From Chitinophaga sancti (GTDB lineage: Bacteria > Bacteroidota > Bacteroidia > Chitinophagales > Chitinophagaceae): a stretch of 64,000 nt of DNA. Under the pieces are notes generated by a model. The model saw only the letters and a list, made by a program, of their open reading frames with translations. It had not been told where the DNA came from and made no database searches. Of the stretch, positions 16,930 through 24,203 are shown one piece after another. Numbering within the stretch: position 1 is the stretch's first letter; the number at the start of each line of letters is the position of its first letter. The position numbers and the translations under genes are program-made. The stretch covers positions 2,728,001-2,792,000 of the forward strand of contig NZ_CP139972.1 in assembly GCF_034424315.1 (NCBI RefSeq), given 5' to 3'.

Positions 16930-17003
16930 ACCGCTGATGAAACTTTTTTGGGGAAATTCAAACCAAAAGCAGTCAAATAATTAAAAATCAAACGATTAAG
17001 GCT

Positions 17004-17036
17004 TAAAAAAAGGACGTAACCAAGGGGCTACGTCCT
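17004..17036 (-). terminator. Terminator of the outer-membrane barrel gene
   Basis: AGGACGTA (17011-17018) pairs with TACGTCCT (17029-17036); on the minus strand a seven-T run follows. Confidence 0.88.
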
Positions 17037-17072
17037 ATCCATCCTTATATTTACCTAAAAAACAGGCCGGTG

Positions 17073-19520
17073 TTAATTGCTCTTCACACGGTTTTGTTCG
17101 TCTTCCAGGCCGGTCTTGTGATTACGTGCAGCCTTTATATTCATGTTACCAAAGCGGTAATTGAAAGCCACGCGAACCTGTCTTGACTCCCATTTGGAAT
17201 CGACTGACATAAAGCGACCAGCATTGGTGAATGTTCCGCGGAAGCGCTGTTGATTGAATACGTCGTTTACTGTCAGCTTCAGACTACCTTTCTTATGCAG
17301 GATAGATTTAGACAATCCACAATCAAGTCCATACATAGGCTTCATTCTCATTAAACCTTCATCTGCAATCTGGGAAGAGAGATAGAAGAAAGTAGCTTCT
17401 GCTGTAATACCGTAAGGCAGTGTGAAAGTGTGTTGGGTACGGCCCATGAAACCACCGGATTCCACATTGACCAGGTTATTGTCTACCACGGTAGAATACT
17501 TCGCATACAGCCCCTGGAGGTAAGTATAGCTGTTCCACCACTTCGTGATCGGGAACGGCATCGAAATACTAAAGGTGAAGTTGTCAGACTTTGCAATGTT
17601 CAGGTACCTGTAGCGAAGGATGGATGTATCGCCGGTGGCCGGATCTTTTTCTGACTCTGCTACCTGTGTCATTTTATTGGATGCATGTGCATATGCGACT
17701 GAAGTGGTCAGGAACTGTTTGAAAGTATGGCTTAGTTCGAAATTATTACTGTAAGAAGGCTTCAGGTATGGGTTTCCGGCAATCTTGGTATATCTGTCCA
17801 GGTAGAACTCGAAAGGGTTCAGATCTTCATAATCAGGACGCTGTATACGACGACTGTAGGATATGCCCAGCTGATGATCCTTCGCTACGTTGTAACTCAT
17901 AAACACACTTGGAAACAGGTTGAAGTAGGTCGTATCTGTCACTTTAGAAATGGTTACAGAGTTCCCTTCAATGTGTGACAACTCACCACGCAGACCAGCC
18001 TGCACTGACCACTTCTTAAACTGTTTGGAGAAATTGATATAACCAGCGTTCACATTTTCCTTATAAATAAAATGGTTGGAACGGTTATAATCATACACCC
18101 AGTTGTTGAGACGTAATGAGTCAAAACGTGCATCGTTATCGGATTTCACAAAGCTGAATTTCAGTCCTGCTTCCAGTTTAGCCTCGTGTTTCAAAGGATT
18201 GACATAGTCAGCTTTGAATGTTTTGATTTCGATTGTAGAAGGCTGCATGTTACGGGTAGTATCGCCGTGTGAAAATTCTTTCCCGCTGGCATCATACACG
18301 TTTGAGAATGTATTCAATCGTTTGCTGTCATGGTTACGGGCATAGTCCACATCAATGCTCAGTTCCTTGCCGGCCGTATCCAGTATACCTTTATAATTCA
18401 GGTTATAGGCCATCCGGTTCCAGTCACCGGGATTCTTTGAATCAGTGCGCAGTGTGGAGTCTACCATACCACCACTACCAATCATGGTAACGGAATTGGA
18501 TGGCATAGAATAATTTCTCAACCCGGCATCGACCATTACTCCGATCGTGTGGTTTTTATTGATAAAATAATCCACGCCTACTTTGGCTCCATTGTAGTCA
18601 GAAGTCTGGTTGTGAGTGTTCCTGTTATCAAACACATTCACCTTACCTTCTGCAGGATAGCTGCGATATAATAATAAGGTCTGGTTGTTCTGACGGTGGC
18701 TGTAGTTATAAGAACCAAACACATTATACTTCGCATTACGGTGGTTCAGGTTCAGGCTACCATTATACTTAGGCGTTGCGCCGTAACCACCACCCAGGGT
18801 AATACTTCCATTGGTACCTACAGTATTGTTCTTTTTCAGTTTGATGTTGATGATCCCGGCGTTGCCCGCTGCATCATATTTGGCGGAAGGATTGGTGATC
18901 AGTTCTATTTGCTCAATATTGCTACTGGGCATACTTTTCAGCAGCGCGGCAACGTCCTGGGAACTCATGTTGGTGAGTTTTCCATCAATCATGATAACAA
19001 CCCCGTTTTTACCTTTCAGGCTGATGTTATCATCTTTATCTATAGTGATACCTGGTGATTTTTCCAATACCTCCATGGCATTGGCGCCGGCTCCTACCAC
19101 ACTGTTTTCTACATTTACAACCATCTTGTCTACGCGCTGTTCTACGAATGGCTTTTTACCAGTCACGTTTACGGCTTTCAGGTTGCGTGTATCAGTGCTC
19201 AGAGAGAGCGTATTCACTTTTACAGGTGAGTTTTTTATTTCGAATGGCTGACTATAGGCTTTGGTCATACCTACATAAGCGGCAGCTACCAGGTACTTCC
19301 CTTCTTTTACAGGTTCAATTTCATATTTACCATTTACATCTGCAATCGCTCCTTTTACAAGGGAGGAATCTGATGCTTTTAATAAGGTAATAGTTGCAAA
19401 CTCTACCGGCTTATTCCCGGTTTGAACAACCTGGCCGGACACTTTTCCCGTACCTGGTGTCTGGGCATAAGTCGCAGTACCCAGGGTCATGATTGATAAA
19501 ATAAAAGCTACTGTCTTCAT
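17073..19520 (-). CDS. Outer membrane beta-barrel (TonB receptor-like) protein
   Basis: An 815-residue protein. It has a signal peptide (residues 1-19, ending TYA before QTP), a carboxypeptidase-like beta-sandwich (about 25-110, GQVVQTGNKPVEFATITLL), a plug-like region (about 115-220, MEVLEKSPGITIDKDDNISLKG and VVIMIDGK), and a barrel of the OMP_b-brl_3 type ending with FNYRFGNMNIKAAR plus a short polar tail. Members of this class lack a clear TonB box and their substrates are mostly unknown. It follows the ECF sigma operon with its own terminator and has an ECF promoter of the same class about 210 bases upstream, so it is a likely target of that sigma factor. Confidence 0.9.
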   Translation of the reverse strand: MKTVAFILSIMTLGTATYAQTPGTGKVSGQVVQTGNKPVEFATITLLKASDSSLVKGAIADVNGKYEIEPVKEGKYLVAAAYVGMTKAYSQPFEIKNSPVKVNTLSLSTDTRNLKAVNVTGKKPFVEQRVDKMVVNVENSVVGAGANAMEVLEKSPGITIDKDDNISLKGKNGVVIMIDGKLTNMSSQDVAALLKSMPSSNIEQIELITNPSAKYDAAGNAGIINIKLKKNNTVGTNGSITLGGGYGATPKYNGSLNLNHRNAKYNVFGSYNYSHRQNNQTLLLYRSYPAEGKVNVFDNRNTHNQTSDYNGAKVGVDYFINKNHTIGVMVDAGLRNYSMPSNSVTMIGSGGMVDSTLRTDSKNPGDWNRMAYNLNYKGILDTAGKELSIDVDYARNHDSKRLNTFSNVYDASGKEFSHGDTTRNMQPSTIEIKTFKADYVNPLKHEAKLEAGLKFSFVKSDNDARFDSLRLNNWVYDYNRSNHFIYKENVNAGYINFSKQFKKWSVQAGLRGELSHIEGNSVTISKVTDTTYFNLFPSVFMSYNVAKDHQLGISYSRRIQRPDYEDLNPFEFYLDRYTKIAGNPYLKPSYSNNFELSHTFKQFLTTSVAYAHASNKMTQVAESEKDPATGDTSILRYRYLNIAKSDNFTFSISMPFPITKWWNSYTYLQGLYAKYSTVVDNNLVNVESGGFMGRTQHTFTLPYGITAEATFFYLSSQIADEGLMRMKPMYGLDCGLSKSILHKKGSLKLTVNDVFNQQRFRGTFTNAGRFMSVDSKWESRQVRVAFNYRFGNMNIKAARNHKTGLEDEQNRVKSN

Positions 19521-19570
19521 ATAAGGCGGATTAAGGATTTCTAAGTTTCTGTTTTTAAATGTGTTAAATA

Positions 19571-19604
19571 ATATAGAACCTTTATTAATATAGTTCCTTT
19601 GTTA
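19571..19604. repeat. Two tandem 17-bp repeats in the leader of the barrel gene
   Basis: ATATAGAACCTTTATTA (19571-19587) is followed at once by ATATAGTTCCTTTGTTA (19588-19604), 14 of 17 identical. The GAACC and GTTCC cores are inverted to each other, so a dimeric regulator could bind. Confidence 0.5.
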
Positions 19605-19728
19605 ATCAACTACAGTGTAAAGGTAGGTAGTTTGTATTGCATAGTACATAACTTTACATAAACGGTCATCAGGTAGGGATGATTGGTAAAATTTGTTTTA
19701 ATGAGGTTTGTTTAATTACCTTATAAAG

Positions 19729-19755
19729 AAGACGGGAAAAGTTGGAAAAGGTTGC
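19729..19755 (-). promoter_or_regulatory. ECF promoter (GCAACC / CGTCTT) of the barrel gene
   Basis: On the minus strand GCAACC (19755-19750) is followed 18 bases after AAC by TC in CGTCTT (19734-19729). It is the same motif class as in front of the sigma factor. It begins within the T-tract of the hemerythrin terminator and implies a leader of about 200 bases. Confidence 0.65.
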
Positions 19756-19790
19756 AAAAAAAAACGCCTCTACTTAGAAGTAGAAGCGTT
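19755..19790 (-). terminator. Terminator of the lgt/hemerythrin unit
   Basis: AACGCCTCTACTT (19763-19775) and AAGTAGAAGCGTT (19778-19790) pair with one wobble; on the minus strand nine Ts follow. Confidence 0.85.
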
Positions 19791-19813
19791 TTATAATGAA
19801 ATAATATCAGTTT

Positions 19814-20242
19814 TTACCATTTGATGCTATCCAGTACATCGGACAATTCCTCCTGTACCTTCTCGAAGAAAACTCTTTCTTCTTTGCGGATGTGGTCTTC
19901 AAGACTACGAGCCAGCAGATCCAAAGCAGCTATCATATCTTTCTCTTCCGTTACAGTAAGGGCGCTGTACATGCGGGAGATAGACGAGTGTTCCTGGTGT
20001 AGTTCTTCCAGGAGTCTATCAATTTCCGGATCTTTTCCCTGGCACAATTCAAAAAGATATTCTTCTTTCTGAATGTGTGGCACCATTACTTCCTGAAACA
20101 CTTTTACGATATACGCAAGTTTCGCATCAGTTTCAAGTGGAAAGCCTTCATAGGGAGCAGCATCGTTTTTAAGATAGCGACATACAAATAATAAGCGCTG
20201 GTGCTCCTGCGAGAGAGGCACTAAAGTAGAATGACGTTGCAT
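19814..20242 (-). CDS. Hemerythrin-domain (HHE) protein
   Basis: A 142-residue all-helical protein with the iron-ligand pattern of HHE/hemerythrin domains: H14 (LSQEHQRL), H56 and E60 (VPHIQKEE), H82/H85 (LHQEHSS), and H117/E121 (DHIRKEE). It probably carries a di-iron centre for oxygen or nitric oxide sensing, or for iron-sulfur repair; the family is known but the substrate here is not. It starts two bases after the lgt stop and is co-transcribed with it. Confidence 0.85.
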   Translation of the reverse strand: MQRHSTLVPLSQEHQRLLFVCRYLKNDAAPYEGFPLETDAKLAYIVKVFQEVMVPHIQKEEYLFELCQGKDPEIDRLLEELHQEHSSISRMYSALTVTEEKDMIAALDLLARSLEDHIRKEERVFFEKVQEELSDVLDSIKW

Positions 20243-20244
20243 GT

Positions 20245-21549
20245 TTAGGATATGGTTTTAGCCGAATTATAAAGTTTACGGCAATACCAGATCAGCACAG
20301 CTCCGCCTATTACCATGAGTGTAGAAATGATCTCAGCCTGGGTAGGATGAATTCCGAAAATGTCATATTTAGTGTTCACTCTAATCTTCTCGATAAAAAA
20401 TCGCTCGATACCATTCAGCACCAGGTAAATACCGAAGACCATGCCCGGTACCTTTATCTTTTTGCGGATACTCCATAGTAATGCAAACAACAGCAGGCAG
20501 GCGATGATCTCATATAATGCAGTTGGATACACAGAAATAGGCAACACACTGCAATACCTGCCGGTACAACCGGGCATCAGTACTCCTTCATTAATAACAT
20601 TATGCGGATAGCCGTACGCAAAGAACCAGTCTGGCAGGAAGCTAAGACCGGAAGGTTTGGGAAAAGCTGCGTGCGGAATATGTTCCAGTCCACCGTACTG
20701 GCGGGCAAAGAATTGCTCATTCGCCTTGAGTACCTCCTGGAATTTGGAGGGATCTACCTGGTTTACATGACCGGTAGCATCTGTCACATATGCGCTGTTA
20801 TAAATACCCCAGTCACCATCGCCGGAGAAGTGGCAGCCCATACGGCCGATACCATAAGCCAGCATCAAACCAGGAGCAGCACTGTCTATCAGTTGCAATA
20901 CATTGATATTCTTTTTACGTGCATAGCGGATGATCACAACGCTTGCCACGATCAAACCACCATAGAAAGTCAGACCACTGAAAGAAAGCAGGGAACCGAT
21001 GGGATCCTGTACAAAATCGCCCCAGTTTTCCAGGTTGTGAAAAACCTTTGCTCCGATCAGGCCAGCAACAGCAGCCATCACAGTAAAATCAGGTACCCGC
21101 TGGTAAGGGTGCACCAGTTCTGTAACAGTAACTTCTTTTTCTGCCTTATTTTTCTGTCCACTCCTATATTTAAGGTACGCAAGCGCAGCACCTACGATGA
21201 TACCACCAACGAGACTACCTCTGGCAGACATGACGAAAGATTGCAGATCCTGGGATACATTTTCCCAGTCAGACACAATCCCTATTATTTTAAAACCAAG
21301 GATAAAACCAATTACACCATTAATAATGATGTCAGTGGTACTTACAGGTTTACCTTTTGTAATTTTTTCAGGAACCGCTTTCAATAATCCAAGACGCTCT
21401 CTCCTCTTCAATTCACTGGTCAGGGTATAGGCGGCTGCAAGGAATGCAATAGCGACAAAGAAACCAAAGGTCTGAAACAGTTTAAGAAAAGGAAGTTCTA
21501 AACCCAACAGATCCTTGAATGCGTAAAATAAATTAGGATACATAGCCAA
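20245..21549 (-). CDS. lgt: Prolipoprotein diacylglyceryl transferase
   Basis: A 434-residue inner-membrane enzyme that transfers diacylglycerol from phosphatidylglycerol to the lipobox cysteine of prolipoproteins. Several membrane segments are visible, with the signature GLTFYGGL and the YGIGRMGCHFSGDGDWG motif, the latter matching the GRIGN-type catalytic loop. It is longer than the proteobacterial enzyme (about 290) because of extra N-terminal segments and a long loop (about 250-320) that is usual in Bacteroidota. It supplies the many lipoproteins in this window. Confidence 0.92.
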   Translation of the reverse strand: MAMYPNLFYAFKDLLGLELPFLKLFQTFGFFVAIAFLAAAYTLTSELKRRERLGLLKAVPEKITKGKPVSTTDIIINGVIGFILGFKIIGIVSDWENVSQDLQSFVMSARGSLVGGIIVGAALAYLKYRSGQKNKAEKEVTVTELVHPYQRVPDFTVMAAVAGLIGAKVFHNLENWGDFVQDPIGSLLSFSGLTFYGGLIVASVVIIRYARKKNINVLQLIDSAAPGLMLAYGIGRMGCHFSGDGDWGIYNSAYVTDATGHVNQVDPSKFQEVLKANEQFFARQYGGLEHIPHAAFPKPSGLSFLPDWFFAYGYPHNVINEGVLMPGCTGRYCSVLPISVYPTALYEIIACLLLFALLWSIRKKIKVPGMVFGIYLVLNGIERFFIEKIRVNTKYDIFGIHPTQAEIISTLMVIGGAVLIWYCRKLYNSAKTIS

Positions 21550-21733
21550 AAAAAATTGGTGATCTGAGTTTTCCTATGAACAAAGCCGAATTAGTCAGGA
21601 AGGAAAATCAAACCACCAAAGTAAGCTGTAAAAATCGCAAATTCCAAATCATATTTACGTTTAATGTGAAATGCCTGACACAAAAATTAAATATATTTAG
21701 CGCCAGGCATTCTACATCTTACGTAAGCCGATC

Positions 21734-22147
21734 TTAGCAATATTGTTCAAAAGCGTCTACCAGGTTCGCTGCAATCATCTGAGCAGGGCGACCTTCAATC
21801 ATGTGACGCTCAATGAAATGCACCAACTGTCCATCTTTAAACAACGCGATAGCAGGTGAAGACGGAGGATAAGGCAGCAGGTGAGTACGGATCTGCTGAA
21901 TCGCAGCAGTATCAAAACCTGCAAAACTTGTAGTCAGTCTGTCTGGCTTCTTTTCGCTGTGCGCTACAGCCATCAACACACCCGGACGTGCACTACCAGC
22001 GGAACAACCACATACAGAGTTGATCATCACCAGTGTAGTACCAGCACCCTTTAATGTCTCATCTACCTGATCAGGTGTCAGCAATTCTTCAAAACCATTA
22101 TCTGTTAACTCTGCCTTCATCGGCATTACTAATGCTGCTGGATACAT
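21734..22147 (-). CDS. Bacilliredoxin (BrxA/BrxB, YphP family)
   Basis: A 137-residue thioredoxin-fold protein starting MYPAALVMPMKAELTDNGF, which matches the conserved start of the family; a longer in-frame reading adds 15 residues without support. The active site is CGC at 46-48 (INSVCGCSAGSARPG). Bacilliredoxins remove bacillithiol or related low-molecular thiols from proteins after oxidative stress. The gene stands alone and no partner thiol biosynthesis gene is nearby. Confidence 0.92.
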   Translation of the reverse strand: MYPAALVMPMKAELTDNGFEELLTPDQVDETLKGAGTTLVMINSVCGCSAGSARPGVLMAVAHSEKKPDRLTTSFAGFDTAAIQQIRTHLLPYPPSSPAIALFKDGQLVHFIERHMIEGRPAQMIAANLVDAFEQYC

Positions 22148-22380
22148 ATGAGTATAATTTTTTTGTTCGTCAATTTCCACAAAGTTAAACAATCAGCGGA
22201 TAAATAGAAAAACTTGAATGAATATGACATTTTGACTTAAGCAATTATCAAATCAAGACACTTTGTCTTAGTTAAAAACGATTTTACTAGCAAAATAGCA
22301 GTTTTTATGCCATGGTATTCCATTTGATTATACCTAATCGTTCAAACATTTAAAAACAAAAACTTAAAACTCATAAAACC

Positions 22381-22848
22381 ATGACATACGTAAAATTTAA
22401 TCAGCATCCTGCAGCAAAAGCATTTGGCGGTTTAGTGGAAGACATTTTTAACCACAATGGATTTAAGCAAGCCCTGAAAGACGATTTTTTAACTAACGAC
22501 TTTTTCGGCGCACATCCGCCAGTAAATATCTATGAAGCCAAAGATGGTTATACCATCGAACTCCTGGTACCAGGATGGGCAAAAGAAGAAATTAAGATCA
22601 ATGTAGAGAACAAGGCCCTGACCATCAGTGCCGAAAAAGCAGAACAAACTGCCGAAAATAAGGAGGAAGCACCAAAACAAACCCGCAAGGAATTTGGTAT
22701 CCGTTCTTCATTCAAACGTTCCTTCAACATCAACGAACAGGTTGATGCCGAAAAGATCCAGGCCAAATACGAGAATGGTATTCTCAAACTGGTATTGCCT
22801 AAGAAAGAAACTATACAAGCCGCTGCCAAAGCGATTGTTGTGGAATAA
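22381..22848 (+). CDS. Hsp20/alpha-crystallin small heat shock protein
   Basis: A 155-residue protein with an alpha-crystallin domain at about residues 43-140 (PPVNIYEAKDGYTIELLVPG, FKRSFNINEQVDAEKIQAKYENGILKLVLPKK). The IxI-like tail is AIVVE. It is an ATP-independent holdase that binds unfolding proteins in the cytosol. A small palindrome AAGACA-CTT-TGTCTT at 22255-22269, 110 bases upstream, may be a control site. A terminator follows directly. Confidence 0.95.
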   Translation: MTYVKFNQHPAAKAFGGLVEDIFNHNGFKQALKDDFLTNDFFGAHPPVNIYEAKDGYTIELLVPGWAKEEIKINVENKALTISAEKAEQTAENKEEAPKQTRKEFGIRSSFKRSFNINEQVDAEKIQAKYENGILKLVLPKKETIQAAAKAIVVE

Positions 22849-22870
22849 GGATTAAACTTAAATAGCTATA

Positions 22871-22902
22871 AATCCCCTCTGTATTTACAGGGGGGATTTT
22901 TT
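22871..22902 (+). terminator. Terminator of the hsp20 gene
   Basis: AATCCCCTCTGT and ACAGGGGGGATT pair around an ATTT loop, followed by Ts. Confidence 0.88.
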
Positions 22903-22971
22903 ATAATTCACACAAACGTTTAAGAGTTATACTGTTTTTATGGGATAATTTGCCATACAACCATATGGCCT

Positions 22972-23811
22972 ATGCCTCAACTATTTCAAAGTATACGTTC
23001 CCTGGCGGAAAAGTTATACGTCACTACAGAAAATGCAGTGATAGGCAACGCTTTACAGGTTACTATCAACACGCGATTACAGTGCATACTCAAGCTGATA
23101 TTTGATTATCTCTTCTTTCATTTACTGCTGCTTGCGCCCAGACTACTCATAGCACTTTATTACCAGAATAACACGGACCTGTTAATTCTGTCAGCATATA
23201 TATTAATAATACCTACCTGCATGCTCTTATTGAAAAATGGAGCATCACCCAAAATGGTTAGTTTTATTATAGCTGCCACAACGCTGATCCTCCCCATGAT
23301 ATCCTCTTTTTCCAATAACCAGGATGTTTCTCCTAAATATACCATGATCTGGCTGCTTAGCCTCCTGTTCTGTTACATCACCATCAACAGAAGAACTACG
23401 CTTTTACTAGGCACCTTTTTATGTTCCTACCTGGGAGTAGTATCCTGGATCAAAATCCATCACCTCTCCTTCCCGATATCTAACGGATATGTGCCGGAGC
23501 AATTGCAACCTTTTATGGCTGTGCATGCCGCTATGTATATTTTATTCCTGATGCGGGTATTCGGCAAACACTACCGGAACATCTTTATGCTGGAGCATGA
23601 ACAAACCATCCAAAAACAAAAACAACATTCCTCCCTACTCAACCAACACCTGACCAAACAGTTCATTATCCTGAAAGGGCTGAGCCGTTCCGGTAAGTCA
23701 AAATACCTGGATGGCAACAAAGAATTGCTGGAAGCCTGCCTGATAGAGATTGAAAAACAATGCGAAAGCGCAATTGACTACCTGGATAATGGAAAGTTAC
23801 CAGAAAGCTGA
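22972..23811 (+). CDS. Multi-pass membrane protein resembling a sensor kinase without its kinase domain
   Basis: A 279-residue protein. About six hydrophobic segments occupy residues 36-200 (LIFDYLFFHLLLLAPRLLI, LILSAYILIIPTCMLLL, WLLSLLFCYITI, and so on). A coiled helical tail follows (residues 205-279, MLEHEQTIQKQKQHSSLLNQ, KQFIILKGLSRSGKSKYLDG), which looks like the dimerisation helices of a histidine kinase, but no ATP-binding domain exists and the gene ends there. The family was not recognised. It precedes a spacer with alternative hairpins and a candidate small RNA. Confidence 0.65.
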   Translation: MPQLFQSIRSLAEKLYVTTENAVIGNALQVTINTRLQCILKLIFDYLFFHLLLLAPRLLIALYYQNNTDLLILSAYILIIPTCMLLLKNGASPKMVSFIIAATTLILPMISSFSNNQDVSPKYTMIWLLSLLFCYITINRRTTLLLGTFLCSYLGVVSWIKIHHLSFPISNGYVPEQLQPFMAVHAAMYILFLMRVFGKHYRNIFMLEHEQTIQKQKQHSSLLNQHLTKQFIILKGLSRSGKSKYLDGNKELLEACLIEIEKQCESAIDYLDNGKLPES

Positions 23812-23841
23812 GTACGCAGCCTACACGTCTGTGTGAGCTTT

Positions 23842-23906
23842 GCGAAATGAATGCAGGTGAGGTTTTAACCTGATTTCGCTAAAACAAACACCAAAACAGG
23901 TTAAAA
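23842..23906 (+). promoter_or_regulatory. Overlapping, mutually exclusive hairpins after the membrane-sensor gene
   Basis: GCGAAAT (23842-23848) plus CAGGT (23854-23858) can pair with ACCTG-ATTTCGC (23868-23879). The same ACCTG, as part of TTTTAACCTG (23863-23872), is also perfectly complementary to CAGGTTAAAA (23897-23906). Only one of the two stems can form at a time, as in attenuators. Confidence 0.45.
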
Positions 23907-23924
23907 AATTACAACTTTCGGGTA

Positions 23925-23955
23925 TTTTTCTACACTTTATACCAGACTATCTTTG
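23925..23955 (+). promoter_or_regulatory. Promoter of the candidate small RNA
   Basis: TTTT at 23925-23928, a 19-base spacer and a perfect TATCTTTG at 23948-23955. No start codon with a plausible protein follows within a reasonable distance. Confidence 0.65.
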
Positions 23956-23961
23956 TATCAT

Positions 23962-24130
23962 CATAGAACAGGAATACTATTCTCCTGATACACCACAACG
24001 TTAAGTTGTCTTATTCTTCCCTATACGAAATTACCTTATATCCCTACTTGTCTTATTTTCCTTTATGCTTTTGATGATAAACCTATGCCATGAAATAGGC
24101 TCTTCTAAATTGCTGGGGGAGCCTTTTTTT
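23962..24130 (+). ncRNA. Candidate structured small RNA (about 170 nt)
   Basis: Between a strong primary-sigma promoter and a clear terminator lies a segment without a credible reading frame but with successive short hairpins: CAGGA/TCCTG (23969-23987), ACAAC/GTTGT (23995-24009), CCTAT/ATAGG (24082-24099), and the terminator stem AGGCTC/GAGCCT (24097-24124) with seven Ts. The size and position are compatible with a regulatory RNA; 6S RNA was considered but no large central bubble was evident by eye. A 61-codon frame starting at 24065 runs through two terminators and is not credible. Confidence 0.5.
24097..24130 (+). terminator. Terminator of the candidate small RNA
   Basis: AGGCTC (24097-24102) pairs with GAGCCT (24119-24124), extended by inner G/C pairs, and is followed by seven Ts. 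Confidence 0.75.
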
Positions 24131-24143
24131 ATAACATCTAATG

Positions 24144-24175
24144 GAAAAAAAATAACCCCGCGAGAAATCGCGGGG
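24144..24175 (-). terminator. Terminator of the arginine decarboxylase gene
   Basis: CCCCGCGA (24156-24163) and TCGCGGGG (24168-24175) pair around a GAAA/TTTC loop; on the minus strand TTATTTTTTTT follows. Confidence 0.9.
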
Positions 24176-24203
24176 TGTTTCAGTGGATTACTAACCCATT
24201 TTT

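Noticed and set aside
22255..22269. AAGACA-CTT-TGTCTT as a proven heat-shock operator of hsp20
   Set aside because: The dyad is short and no second copy or known consensus supports it; mentioned only as a possible site in the hsp20 entry.
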